Made by a program: the position numbers and the translations under genes. The notes below the pieces were generated by a model, which ran no database searches, was not told the origin of the DNA, and worked only from the letters and a program-made list of their open reading frames with translations. This document shows positions 12,822 to 24,373 of a stretch of DNA of 64,000 nt, piece after piece. Origin of the DNA: Ctenosaura bakeri. Taxonomy: Eukaryota > Chordata > Lepidosauria > Squamata > Iguanidae. The stretch is from the NCBI GenBank assembly GCA_948474755.1, contig CAOLHI010000416.1, forward strand, positions 248,001 through 312,000. Direction: 5' to 3'. Numbering within the stretch: position 1 is the first letter of the stretch; each line of letters opens with the position of its first letter.

Positions 12822-13106
12822 CAGGGGTGGGCAACTGTAGTTTGTCGATATTCCAAAAGTGATATAACATCACTTGGCCAATTTTTGGCTAGGTTTTTCA
12901 GGGGAGACTGGTAAATTGCGGGGGGCTAAACTGCCACTTTTGCATATTTGCAACTGGATTTGGGTGCTTTCGGTTTGTTTTTATTTGAAAAAATCACCTG
13001 AAATAAATCCTTTTTTTAAAAAAATGATATTTTGGAATCTTTGGGGGCCACAGTTCAGGGTTCCAAGATTGCACATGGCCCATGGGCCACACTTTGTCCA
13101 CCCCTG
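12822..13106. mobile_element. hAT-like short DNA transposon
   Basis: The ends are CAGGGGTGGGCAA on the left and TTTGTCCACCCCTG on the right. The 8-bp flanks AGCTAAAG and GACTGAAG match at 5 of 8 positions, as expected for an old hAT duplication. No transposase in the 285 bp. Confidence 0.65.
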
Positions 13107-13149
13107 GACTGAAGGATGTTTGCACACATTTTTCAAACATAAATTTTTT

Positions 13150-13600
13150 TTAGTCATGTACATTTTCAAATGTATGCATTGTTTTCTTGACCACCTCAGA
13201 GGCTGATCAAGATAACAAAAGTTGTTAACGAAGAAGAACACACAATTGTTAATGAAGGACACAGAAGTTGTTAATGAAGAAGAGCACACATTTGCAAATG
13301 CATGCATGGTTTTCTTTGACCACATCAGAGTGTGATCAAGATGACAAAAGTTGTTAATGAAGAACACAATCTAGGAGAGGCTGCAGCAGTTTGCTTTTGC
13401 CTGAACCTTTCCTTTCCCCCTGTTTTTGCACTTTGAACTCAGTTTAAAGCACTTGACCTAAGTTGGGAACAAAGGAGGAAATGGGGGCAAAGAGAGAGCA
13501 ATCAGAACATTTTAAAAACACCTGAAAAAGAGGGAAGAGGGAGGACTGATTGGGGCTCTCCTTGCCAAATCAAGACAGTTTGAGGATATGTTAGAAAAGT
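13150..13600. repeat. Unnamed interspersed repeat, copy 1, with internal duplication
   Basis: The part shared with 17690-17990 and 46620-46925 includes GACAAAAGTTGTTAATGAAG, AGGAGAGGCTGCAGCAGTTT and CCAAATCAAGACAGTT. In this copy a segment of about 137 bp is repeated in tandem (13158-13222 resembles 13295-13370, both with GTTTTCTT.GACCAC..CAGAG). I do not recognise the family. Confidence 0.6.
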
Positions 13601-13988
13601 ATTGAAACTCACCTCCCTTGTTTGGAAGAGATTTCCTTTGCAGCCCCTTAAAACGTGGTTAGGAATGCTTTGGGACCACCTCCCCCAGCAGTATAAGCCA
13701 GGATACCTAGTGATGAAAAGTGATAGCCATTTAACATTATCTGAAGGGCTGCACAATTCTCATCCTTGGCACAATGCTTCACGTTGAGGAGAGACCCCTT
13801 AGATCAAGGCATTTGTGCTTGAGCAGCTCTCTGCAGAGTCTATTTTGTGGCATGTGCTTCCCTGGGAGAGCAACGTTAATGGGTTTTGGAGAGTTAGGGT
13901 ATTTTTCAATAGAAAATTTGACTCACACATACACATGTATATCTATATTTAACCATAATTATCTGGACTGTTCTACTGCATTCAGACA
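13601..13988. other. CUBN intron, unclassified
   Basis: Nothing recognised. Confidence 0.5.
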
Positions 13989-14810
13989 TGTTAGAATGGC
14001 TGTTACTTCCGGTATGGCACCTTGGGTGAGGACCCCCAGATATCATTTTGATATCACTCTACGTGTTTGCGGGTTCTCTGGACAAGCACAGACAGAGTGC
14101 AGCCGTTAATGGTTTGCATTCCATTCCCCATTGAAGCCAGCAACTCAAACCTCGCCTGCAGCTTTGGGAAACTTCCCGCTGCAAACTTCACAATAGCCAC
14201 ACATCTTTCAGTCAAGTTACTCTTTTATGTTGGGCCATCAACGTCCCAGCCACGGTATTGTCTTCACACGCAAATCCAATCATGTTAAACTTGACCTTTC
14301 CAAATCCTTTGTCCAGTGCCAAAACTCCTTTTGTTCTCCCCTGGTCTGCCATAGCCGAAAGGCACAAACTCTCCTATAAAAACCCCTCACTTTTAACCGG
14401 TCTTTGGATCACTTTGGACTGCCATCCTGCCTTGCTGCCAGTCATCTAAGGGACTCCCCTCAGTGCCCCACGCTGAGCTTTCCTCCCCGGATCCCCACTT
14501 CTTTCCAGGACTACGAGACAGGTCTATTGCCCTCCCTTAACAAACCCCCGTTTCTCTTTCCAAGCTAGTTAGTTTATGTTTTGTCTTCTGTGTTTTTGTC
14601 TTTAATAAAGAATTGTCTGTTATTTGGGAAACCTTGTCTAGCTGCTGTCTGACCCGCCGCTGTATACATTGGGTTAAAGATCTCGTTACGTTACCCTGCC
14701 TCTTGCTAACCAAACAGTGTTCAGGCTAATTTTCCCCAATTTGGTATTTTATTTGGCAATCTGGGCGCCCCTCACGGGACCCCCAATTCTCAGGGTAACC
14801 TAACTAAAAC
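13989..14810 (+). mobile_element. Possible solo LTR of an endogenous retrovirus
   Basis: The stretch starts TGTTAG, carries a TATA box (TATAAAAA, 14375-14382) and, 222 bp on, a poly(A) signal (AATAAA, 14604-14609), and could end near CTAACTAAAACA. Its CpG content and base use differ from the AT-rich surroundings. No retroviral gene is seen on either side. I could not find a clear target-site duplication, so both ends are approximate. Confidence 0.45.
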
Positions 14811-14979
14811 ATACAGTTCTAGTTCTTCTAGGAGTTCTATGAGACAAGCATTGCTATTCTCTTCACATTATTATAAACAGTCCAATAAAATTATTTCCAC
14901 ATAAAGCTTTGAATATGTTTGAATATAATGTTCAAATCAAATGTGCTAAATCAGATGAAATTATTTAGAGCACTGGCAA

Positions 14980-15115
14980 ATTTTCTGGAAAGATTTCCAG
15001 AAGACTTTCCAGAAATCTTTCCAGACCCCCCCCCAAAAAAAACCCGGAAAACTTTCCAGAAAATTTTCCAGCTCTACATTTTCCAGAAAACCCACGTTTC
15101 CAGTGGGCTTTCTGG
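14980..15115. repeat. Cluster of TTCCAG motifs
   Basis: TTCCAG occurs seven times in about 120 bp, mostly as TTTCCAGA at 11-13 bp spacing. A C-run followed by an A-run splits the cluster in two. Confidence 0.6.
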
Positions 15116-15781
15116 AATGGCTGCTGTGGTGCCTCTTAGAGTTGTCAGGTGCCCTTCTAGAAATGGGGGGTTGTTACAGTACACTGCTCTTCCTATACGA
15201 TCACCTGAGGCAACTGCCTAATGGGGAGACCAAGTCTGTTCCTCCTTTCAGTGTGGAAACACCCCAGTTCTCCTAAGAGATCTGTGGTTTTGGTCAGATC
15301 ATAGATTGCTAACACATCTGCACTGGCAATTGATATTTCCAAATACGCACTAGCCAGGAATTGAAAAACCACTTCAAACCATGCTTTGGACTGGAAGTTG
15401 AGCCTAGCTTCAATACTGGCAGTGAGAGAGTGTCCACCACCACGGAGGGCAGTTGGCTTGTTTAAAGGAACCAGGATAGGTCTTGTGGAACATGCAGCAA
15501 TTCTTCTGTATGTTGCAGATGACCTATTCTGCATCCTCCAAAGAAAGGAATAAACTGGGAGGCTGTCTCTACAATCTGAAACAGTTGCCTTGCTGTGCCT
15601 ATAAGAACTGACACTGAGTGTGATCATGTATGAACCTGCTTTTTGGGCTCAGCCCTCATTTCTCTGAATGTATGAAGCAGACTGAACTGTCCATCTGCTA
15701 AGCATACTATCATTGTCACAGTCTTTGCCCTTCCATCTTTATTTTGTTACAACCATGAACTGTATTATCTACTTTTCCCAG
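15116..15781. other. CUBN intron, unclassified
   Basis: No repeat recognised up to the CUB17 acceptor. A 144-codon minus-strand ORF (15193-15627) shows no domain I recognise. Confidence 0.5.
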
Positions 15782-15963
15782 GATGTGGTGGAGAGCTCTA
15801 TGGGACCACTGGATCATTCCACAGTCCTGGATATCCAAACAAGTACCCACACAATAGGGAATGCCACTGGTATATTCACACAGCCCCAGGCAGTAGCATT
15901 CAACTCACCATTCTGGACTTTGACATCGAATACCATTCAAGCTGCAATTATGATGTTCTGGAG
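15782..15963 (+). CDS. CUBN: Cubilin exon: first half of CUB17
   Basis: The exon enters in phase 1 and leaves in phase 0 (182 nt), with TTTTCCCAG before it and GTAAGT after it. The split codon gives Gly, then [20 protein letters not shown], the typical CUB opening with Cys1. Cys2 is in the REC-W segment and Cys3 in SSCNYDVLE. The acidic residues of FDIE and NYD sit where calcium-binding CUB domains place their ligands. It is separated by a 14.5-kb intron from the previous exon and by 11.2 kb from the next. Confidence 0.95.
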
Positions 15964-16985
15964 GTAAGTGGTTTTGTTTTGATTTTCTTAACCAAGGATG
16001 GACAAAAGGCAAATAAGGACAAGATTGGTAGGAATTTTTGACTCCTAATTTCTTGACAAAGCCAGTGCAGCAAAATGATTGTCCTCAGCCCTAAATTATA
16101 CTGCCGAAATGAAGAAAACTGAGAACAGATCCTGGAGTGGATTTCTGTTTGGAAAGGCTGACTTCCACTTCCACTCAGTTCTGATGCAAACAACTCCAGG
16201 GCCCAATGTTCTTGATGCATGTCTTCTGTATAAGATCTTACTAAAAAGCTTGAGATCTTAGTGACAACTACTGTTGATTGTGTCTGTCTGCTTTCCATCT
16301 ATCCCTGCTGTATGCTGTGTAAACTGTCCTTTCTTCTTTCTGTATTCACAAGAAACAGTGAATAATTTGTTTGTCTTGTGTTTATATTTCTGCTCTAAAT
16401 TTCAGCTGAGAATTAGTTCCATGTTTGTTCTTCACATTTAATGACAATCAGTCCAGTAAACAATGTTTTCATCCCTTGCTGTTATTATAGATAAGTCTAT
16501 GCAAGTTATGGTTCTAAAAAGCTAAAGTTGAAAGATGCAATTAAAAAAAAATTCTGAGGAATACCAGAAACTTTTACTAGATTTTTCCTGTAGAAATGTT
16601 GTGAGGCTTGAAAGCATACATTTTCGTTTCATCTATGAACATTTAGTTCAGGATAAAGATAGCACTTTACCATCTTTATGTTCTCATGAGAACAGTGATT
16701 TGTGCCAACCTGAAAAGCCAGAATAAAGGAATAAAGACTGAAGCATAGGGTTTGGGGGCACAAAGGAATTAAGGCCTTATAAACAAGCAAACAAAACATA
16801 TTTATTCTTAACTGTAGCCATGAATGTTTGGAGGGAGCCTGAAGACTCAGAGACCATGCAAATCAAGGTTTGTGTGATTAACAAGCCCTGGTTATAGGCA
16901 GGACCTCTTTGAGCAGTATAGCTCATTTAGTATACAAGGCACTTTAAGAGGTGGGAGAAAGCAGTGTGCCTTTTTGTTAGTAGTA
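15964..16985. other. CUBN intron, unclassified
   Basis: Nothing recognised. Confidence 0.5.
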
Positions 16986-16989
16986 GAGG

Positions 16990-17208
16990 GCCTAAATACT
17001 TGACAGGTATCTGATCTTGACTGATGTTGGAAGCTAAACAGTCAGCCCTATTTAGTACTTAGATGGAAGACTTCCAATGAATCCCAGGTGCTATAAGCGA
17101 TATGTCAGAGGAAGGAACTGGCAAAACCACCTCTGAATATTCCTTACCTAAGAAAACTCTATAGGGTAGTCATAAGTCGACAGGCAACTTGAAGGCACAT
17201 ATACACCC
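16990..17208 (+). mobile_element. 5S-rRNA-derived SINE (5S-Sauria type)
   Basis: The head resembles 5S rRNA around its internal promoter: TGTTGGAAGCTAAACAG, TTAGTACTTAGATGGAAGAC, CCCAGGTGCTATAAGC. The body AAAACCACCTCTGAATATTC and the tail CATAAGTCGACAGGCAACTT follow. This is the known squamate SINE with a 5S head and Bov-B-type tail. Confidence 0.8.
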
Positions 17209-17393
17209 ATATGTGTTGTTGTTTTTTTTTAATCTCTTGGTCTAGGAAATAACTGTAGCTTTAAAGAAGTGAGCCTAGGATAAGCAGAAGACCTAAATAC
17301 AAACACCTTGTTGGATGGCTGTAAGGCTAAAATATACTATATAGTTATGTCTGGATTTTTTTTTCCTCAGAAGGTTGAAGAGCAATGAAACAT

Positions 17394-17550
17394 AAAAAGC
17401 TGCTCTATACTGGGTCACCTTGTTGATCCATCCGTCTAGTTCTATGCTGTCAATTCCATCTGGCAGCAGCTTACCAGGATTTCATGCAAGATTTTTCTCC
17501 TAGCTCTACCTGGAGATCCCTGGTTTTCTGTTGTGGTCTTGCATCCAAGT
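17394..17550 (-). mobile_element. tRNA-derived reptile SINE, 3' part
   Basis: The reverse of a SINE whose sense 3' part reads like CTAGATGGACCA..GGTCTGA..GTATAAGGCAG. Here AAGCTGCTCTATACTGGGTC, TCCATCCGTCTAGTTCTATG and CTACCTGGAGATCCCTGG are visible. Confidence 0.6.
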
Positions 17551-17689
17551 GCTAATTAGACCTGACCCTACTTAGAATCCAAAATGTTCATGGTAGTAGC
17601 AATGAAAACCATTTAACTGACATCTGTAAGACCATATTCTCCAAAATTTCATGGTTGAAAACCAGGATACAGATGGTCAACATACATCG

Positions 17690-17990
17690 TAGTGAAATTA
17701 AGTATTGTTAATGAGAAAAAGCACATAAGCTAGGAGAAGCTACAGCAGTTTCCTTTTGCTCAGCTTACAGGGAAGAGCAAGATTTTGCCCCCTTTTCTGC
17801 CCCCTCCCACAGTTAATTGGGGATAAACTACTTTTGCATTTCAGAACTCAGTTTGCAGCTGTTGCAGTAAGCAGAGAGGAAGGGGGAGGAAGAGACAGAA
17901 ATTGGACCATTTTAAAAGCAGATGAAAAAGCATGACAACACAGGGGTAGTCAGGCCTGTCTCTGCCAAATCAAGACAGTTGGAGGGGTAT
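17690..17990. repeat. Unnamed interspersed repeat, copy 2
   Basis: Shares GCTAGGAGAAGCTACAGCAG, TTTTAAAAGCAGATGAAAAA and TGCCAAATCAAGACAGTTGG with the copies at 13150-13600 and 46620-46925, in the same orientation. Confidence 0.6.
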
Positions 17991-18659
17991 GTAAGTGTTC
18001 ATTGTCTTTTTGTTCTTGCTGTTCACCAGATTTGAAGTCTCATGCGCCTAAAATTATTTATGAGGACTGATCAGTGTAAAAGAGATCTCTGTCTTAGAGG
18101 AAAGAAAAGATCATATTTGACTATTACCAGAAAGCTTATAAAATGTGGTTACTTGTATTCATTCTTATTCTCTCTCTTTCTCACTCTCCCCCTCTCTGTC
18201 ACTCCCCATCCATGTTGTGATCTCACAGAAATGTTCTAGCCCGTCCCAGGGCAATGAAACTACTTTTTTTGAAAACTTTTAACAGAGTACTGACAACCAC
18301 AAGCTTTGCTTTGGTTTTGATGGTTTGAAACTAAAACTCTTCTTTTTGTTGTTACTTAAAAAAATCAATTCAGTATGTTTTTGTGGGAATAGTTTGAAAC
18401 TGTAATTAAAAGCACATGCGAACTATAGGTAGAGACGGATCATTTTTGAAACAGTGAACGAGCCTTTCCTCTTAGTGCTTGGCCATGCCATGTTTTTCAT
18501 GTCCTTTTCTCTTATGACTCTCTTCTCTCATAGTGTCCTCTTCTGCCTCTCGCTCTCAAGTTCTATGTTGCTTACTATGACTCTAAACCTCATACGTTTT
18601 CTCCTTTCTTGTTGCAATGCCCAGCTGAACTGTTGCTTGCCATAGTGCTGTAGGAACCT
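17991..18659. other. CUBN intron, unclassified
   Basis: Contains a CT-rich run at about 18165-18200. Nothing else recognised. Confidence 0.5.
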
Positions 18660-18835
18660 ACCTTAAATTGATATAGACAATCTACTCCAATACTGGCTGC
18701 TGTGATTGGAAGAGACTCTTCTCTTCTCCTTGAAATTTCTGCCATCTCCTGCTATATGACAGTGCCAGAGATTAGACTGGGAACCTTCTGCATACAAAGC
18801 ATGAAGTCTGCTCCTAGACAATGGTCCATTCCCAA
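18660..18835 (-). mobile_element. tRNA-derived reptile SINE, degenerate
   Basis: Antisense: GTGCCAGAGATTAGACTGGG and ACCTTCTGCATACAAAGCAT are the reverse of a head reading CTTTGCATGCAGAAGGT followed by a box B. Same family as 17394-17550. Confidence 0.55.
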
Positions 18836-18936
18836 AGACCACTCTAGCCTTTGAAAAGGATACAGGAAGTGAGATGGAAGAAGCCATAACAAGTCAGGTA
18901 ACTAAAGGTGAAAATCTTAGATGCAGAACTTGGTAG

Positions 18937-19045
18937 AGGTGTTTTGTTTTTGTTTTGTTTTTTTGGATTACAGTTCCCAGGATTTTCCCAGCCAATGTGG
19001 TAATTTGCCAGGGGAATTTTGGGATCTGTTATCCAAAAAAGTATT
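18937..19045. mobile_element. Short inverted-repeat element
   Basis: TTTTTTGGATTACAGTTCCC on the left mirrors GATCTGTTATCCAAAAAAG on the right. Resembles 22885-23050 and 28330-28440. Confidence 0.45.
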
Positions 19046-19449
19046 TCCCCCCCCCCCAAAATCTGAATTCTGAGTTACATGTTAATCCCTTTAGATTGAC
19101 AGTGGCATTGCAAAATAAGAAAAGTGTAAGTGACGGATCTGACCACAACTGTTCAGGCACCTGGGTATTAAATAAAACAGTTGCCCTCATTTCAAATATC
19201 TAATGAGGTATACCGAAATCTCACAATTTTCCCTTATAAACATTATGAGCCATGGGAGTCCACACTTGGACCAGTGCACAAAATTTGAAAAGTAATTTCC
19301 CCTTGGATGCCAGCACCATGTCAGCATCTAGGAGTTCAATCTAGTGAGCAAATAGAGTTTGGGCAAGTTTTTGTTTTTGTTTTAAATTAGAAGTCCCAGA
19401 ATCTGTCACAGCCATTGGTCATGATACCTAAGGAGCTGTGCAAGCTGCA

Positions 19450-21515
19450 GACAAAATTTTTCTCCAAAAACCAAATTGGACCAACTTGAGACTATCTCTA
19501 TCAGGCAGAATTGCTACTGTAAAAATAATTGTTCTTCCCAAGATGAACTTCCTATTTCAGAAGGCTGCTATAATTACCAACAACAAACTGTTCTCAATTT
19601 GGAAAAAGGACTTATCCAAATTTATCTGGACTGGTCATAAGCTGAGAATAAAATGGCATACAATGACAGATCTAAGATTACGAGGAAGATGCAGTGTACC
19701 AGATTTCAAAATTTACTACTACGCAAGCGGAATGACATGGATCATTGATTAGTTGACGCTACGCAATGAAAGATGCTAGTCTTAGAAGGAACTGATGCTA
19801 GATTTGGCTGGCATGCCTACCTTTGGTACAGCAAAGCCAAGGTACATAAAGATTTTGCCAACCACTCCATCCGCAAAGCATTATTGAATATCTAGTACAA
19901 ATATAAGAAATTACAATACATCAATATTCCCCTTTGGGTCTCCCCTCAGGAAGCGTTTTTCGGAAAACAGAGGAATCTGTCTGCAAAATGGTTACGCTAC
20001 AAAGATATAATCATTCTAAATTCAGAGAATGTATACAGAATAAAAACAAGGGAGGGACTAGAAAGAGATAATATAAAATGTAACTGGTTACCCTACAGAC
20101 AGCTGGTAGAGAGATTCAAAATCGATCAGAAATTGGAAGATTTTGTAAAGAGTAGTGACAAAACAGAATTCGAGAAAATAATCTTTGATAATTTGTCACA
20201 TCAGATGTCAAAGCTTCTTTGACACCTGCTTCTTTTGGGGAGGGAAGAAGATATAGTAAAGGATGTTATCCTTAACTGGGCTAGTAATATTGGCGGGGAG
20301 ATTCATTTAGAACACTGGGAAAGGAGTTGGGAATTAACCCATAAATTTACAGTTGCTCAAAGTCTACGAGAAAATTACTTGAAAATGTTCCATCGCTGGT
20401 ATCTGACACCTGAAAAATTAAGTAAGATATATAAATCTCTATCTGGGACTTGTTGGAAATGCCAACAGGAAGTAGGAACATTTTATCATGTTTGGTGGAC
20501 ATGTAAGAAAGCAAAAAAAAAAAAAAAAAAATTGGATACACATTCACAATAAGATCTCAGAATGGTTTAACTGCAAGTTTCCACTGTCCCCCCCCCAACT
20601 GTTTCTGTTAAATATAACCCACAAATTAGACTCTTTAGCAATAAAAAAGCAGTGGAGGATATTACTACACTTAATAACTGTGGCAAGAGTAGTGTTTGCT
20701 AAACGTTGGAAAAAGAATGAAGTCCCAATACGAGAAGAATGGCAACAGGCTATTCTAGAGATAAAAAACATGGATATATTAACACAAATCCTCAGGGTAA
20801 AAATGAGGAAAAAAATAAAAAGGAGTGGGTACCGGTGATTGGAAATCATTTGTAAAAGCAAAAGAATTTACTGATAAACAAAACAATTACCGAAACTTGC
20901 ATACTAGTGCATATGTAAAACGAATTACTTACAGTACTAGAACAGGTCCTCAAACAGCAATACAAACAAAACTTAGCAGTGCAGATTATGAGCTAGGTGA
21001 TAAAAATAAAGAGCAAATGGGTAGGAAAATATTTAATTTAAAAACACAGATGAGTATACAGTAAATGTGGGCATGCTAGAATATGAAGGTCAATGTCTTT
21101 TTTTAATTTTATTTTTTTATTCTTTCCTTTTATTTCCTGCTGAACAGAATTTAATTGGATTTAAATTCTAGAAAAGGCAGGTCTAGAGAAATTGATACCG
21201 AGAATAGGTACTATTTAAGGTGCAGGATAAGGAAAACAGTAATCTACAATATGAAAATAGGAAGGTTCTTCTTTTCTCTTTATGGTATTTATATTTCATT
21301 TAGTTGACTAATCTAGAGTTCAATTACTTTTCTCCTGTGTTTTATATATAAATCTATATATAATGCATACATGTATTTATATTTATATATACATGTAATG
21401 TGTTTTTGAAGTATTTTAATGTAAAAATCTCTTTGAGAGTTTCTCTGTCACCCTTTGCTACCATTTATGCTTTGCAAAAGTAACAAAAATATATTAAATT
21501 TTTTTTAAAAAATCC
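19450..21515 (+). mobile_element. 5'-truncated L1 LINE, C-terminal part of ORF2 and 3' UTR
   Basis: Translated pieces match the end of L1 ORF2: NLRLSLSGRIATVKIIVLPK, DFKIYYYASGMTWIID, then LKMFHRWYLTPEKLSKIY and the Cys-rich C-W-K-C..H..C knuckle (CWKCQQEVGTFYHVWWTC), which is the ORF2 C-terminal motif. The reading frame is broken by a stop after WIID, a stop near 20219 and a poly-A run at about 20514-20531. The endonuclease and most of the reverse transcriptase are missing. An AT-rich 3' UTR runs to about 21515. Confidence 0.85.
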
Positions 21516-21574
21516 AAAACTGCTGGGGTTATGCAGTATCCACTGTGAGGATCAGACCACTTCCATTTGTGGAC

Positions 21575-21662
21575 AGTGAGGCCTCTCCCTAAACTGCACA
21601 CCCCAGGATTCCATAGGATGTTGAAAGTGGAATAGTAGCACTATAACAGTCTAGTGCAGAGA
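21575..21662. mobile_element. Fragment of an inverted-repeat DNA element
   Basis: CCCTAAACTGCA, CAGGATTCCATAGGATGTTG and AGCACTATAACAGTCTAGTG match the right half of the elements at 32810-33011, 51519-51886 and 55754-55974. Confidence 0.55.
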
Positions 21663-22884
21663 AGTCCTGAGTCTCCCTCTCCTGCTGATGAACCTCAGTG
21701 ACAGTGTGAAATCACCCCTGTCAGTTGTAGTTTTTTTGTTATAATCACCCAGCACATGTTCTGCCTTGCAATACCAAGATGACACTGCAATTTAGAAATT
21801 AAAGGCTCCCCCTGCCGACATTGCTCTCACCCTTTTTGCAGAGCAGATACATTCTGTCCCACCCCACACCTTCCATGCAAAACACATTTGGTTAGATTTC
21901 AATGCTGCCCAGAAAGACAACCTGATAGTCACTTCTCGCTCAGCCGCCCCTTCCCCATGAGCAGTCCTATCTCAGTAGGGATTCACTTTTGTTTCCTGAA
22001 ATCTCTGCCCAGTGAGGATAGCAAGCCACGTAAAACGGCCTTTCTGTTGCTCATAACTTTGGAATGTTGGCTCAATTGTCACTACAAGTGGAGCTAACAG
22101 AGCAGAAGCAAATGGCAAAAACAGACTAAAACCACAGGCTTTATTGATCCACACCGCAACCTACTCAATCTGTTGGAAAAAGAAGTTCTCTCTTTCCATT
22201 CTGTGTTCCAATTGAACAGCTTTTTTGGTTCTGCTTGGGCATATGGTGCTTCAATGTGGACCACGCCCTGACATTCTTTGTACAGTTTCGCCTTCTCTCT
22301 CTCTCTTTTTCTTTTTCTTGGATGGATTCATGTGGTAACAATTTTTTTTCCTTCATAGCTAAAAGTAATCTCTCTCTTCTTTTTTTTTTAAATGTTGTTT
22401 TCTATCATGGAAACAGTTTGGCTTGTTTTGCTCCAGTCTCTATGAAAGCATCTGGTTAGCTGAACTGGCATGTAAAAAAAATAAAAAAACAGGAAAAAGA
22501 ACCACTCCCCAGCTGCTTGGCTTGTTTGAAACACCCTTTGATTTTGAAACCATACAAAAGGCAATTGTGAAACTGGTTGGCAATGTAAAAGGGCACTGAA
22601 CAAATTAAGGGACAAAGGAGATGTGATGACACAGAGGCAAGAATCCACCTCTAACTTTTAGAATGTTTCCATTTGGGGGCGGGGTTGCCTACAAGCCAAG
22701 ATTGGGAAAAGGTTTTCTTCCTGTGCAATTTTCCATGTAAGAATTGCTCCACCATTCTTTCTCCCAGGAAGAAAACACACACACACACAGAGATATTGTG
22801 CCCTTTCCCTTGTGCATTGCTATGCTCCCCTCCTTCACTTTTTGATCTGTGACCATAATGAGATAGCTTTCACTTATTAAGATC
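21663..22884. other. CUBN intron, unclassified
   Basis: Contains CT-rich and A-rich runs (22290-22320, 22480-22500) and a short CA run at about 22779. Nothing else recognised. Confidence 0.5.
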
Positions 22885-23053
22885 TGAATTTGGAAATGTT
22901 ACTTTTTTGGACTACAGTTCTCAAAATCGCTCCAAGGCAGCAAGGCAAGTTGTTATCTCTTTATATTCGTAGCATTAGCTGTGCTTCAGCAATGTTGGCA
23001 GCCTGGACAATTGGAGTTTTAGTCCAAAAAAGTAGATTTTCAAAGCACAGTTG
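22885..23053. mobile_element. Short inverted-repeat element
   Basis: GTTACTTTTTTGGACTACAG on the left mirrors TTTTAGTCCAAAAAAGTAGA on the right. Non-coding. Confidence 0.5.
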
Positions 23054-23753
23054 AGGACTGAAGATTAGTGTGGCCCTACAGAGAAAGGTTTTAGTTCAAA
23101 GAGGCACAAATAAAGTTCTGTTCATGCAAGAGGGTTTCCATACCTCCTTCCCATTGCAACCCCTTGTGCCAACCAAAAAGTCTTCTTGGAGATTGGTAGA
23201 TTTTCTGGATTGGCACCACGGAGAGGGGTCTCCAACTTGACAGGGAATAAGCTGAAATTATTGTATTGCTGTTTGAATCTGAACTACTAATTCAAGTTCC
23301 AAAGAGTTGTTGGTAATGTAATAAGTATATTAACCAAGTTAGTCAGATCTTGCTCTTCAGAAAGTTCTGAGAGGAAGCTGGCCCAGTTTTGAGTTCAAGA
23401 ATGTATGCATAATGAATTGAAGAGGGCAGTTTATCTAACTACATGGCTGGTCCAGATGTCAGCATCCACTTGCACAAGCTGACACCAAAGCAAACAGAGA
23501 CCTTATCATTTATAGAAGTTTTGTAAAATTTACATATCAACAGCATACAGCAACCATGATTTGGCAAATCATAGGAAGATATTGGAGATGTATTAGGCAA
23601 TAATGAAACAGCAGTCATTAAGCCATAATAGAAAACTACTAAGCAAGCACCAAGTAAAAACAATTCATGTTGCACCTTTTCCTTACAATTTAGATTGATA
23701 TTGTTATTAGTAGAAGGTACAACTAGTCACCAACAGGGTCCAAATGTTTTGGT

Positions 23754-23976
23754 GAGAGCCAGCATGGTGTAGTGGTTTAAGCATTGGGCTATTACTCTGG
23801 AGATCAGGATTTGAATCCCCATTCAGCCATGGAAACCCACTGGGTTCCCTTGAGCTAATCACACTCTCTCAGCCTCAGAGGAAGGCAAAGACGAACCGCT
23901 CTGAACAACTTTTGCAAAGAAAACCTTCCTCCTTAGGATCACCATAAATCAAATATGACTTGAAGGCACACAACAA
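23754..23976 (+). mobile_element. Sauria-type SINE, nearly full length
   Basis: Head GAGAGCCAGCATGGTGTAGT, box B region GGATTTGAATCCCCATTCAG, body CTCTCTCAGCCTCAGAGGAA, tail ATGACTTGAAGGCACACAAC. The clearest copy in the window. Confidence 0.85.
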
Positions 23977-24289
23977 GAGTGTTCTGATGATGTTTAATTT
24001 GCTTTGCATTGAGATTCTGAAGAGTTTAATAAATCTCCATTGTCTAATTTTTTCACCTTGATCAGAATACCTTTTCCTTTAGCATGGCTGTATCCTACTT
24101 TGGCCTCATGGTCAGTCTCTGTTCTTTCCCTTTAGTAGCCAGAGAAGCCCAACATCATAATAGTTCTCCTTCAGCCATATACGGTAAGCATACTCTTCAT
24201 ATCCTAGTTGGTTGTGAAGAAAAAGCAGGTTGGATGTTGGGGAATAAAGACTTCCTCACTATACTCATGGAATGGAGCATCCAACCTGG

Positions 24290-24373
24290 AAAAATTACAG
24301 TCCAATGGCACCTTAAAAACTGTATCTGATATAACCTTTCATGGACTGCAGCCCACTTTGTTAGTGGCATGGA
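24290..24373 (-). repeat. Interspersed repeat fragment
   Basis: TTTCATGGACTGCAGCCCAC and TCCAATGGCACCTTAAAAAC are the reverse of the repeat described at 8005-8155. Confidence 0.5.

Noticed and set aside
15193..15627. 144-codon minus-strand ORF
   Set aside because: No recognisable protein feature, and no splice or promoter support.
16990..17208. 5S rRNA gene
   Set aside because: Only the promoter-containing part resembles 5S rRNA, with many changes, and it runs into a SINE body and tail.
20235..20838. Possible host gene with zinc knuckle
   Set aside because: The sequence is the end of L1 ORF2 with broken frame and an L1-type 3' UTR.
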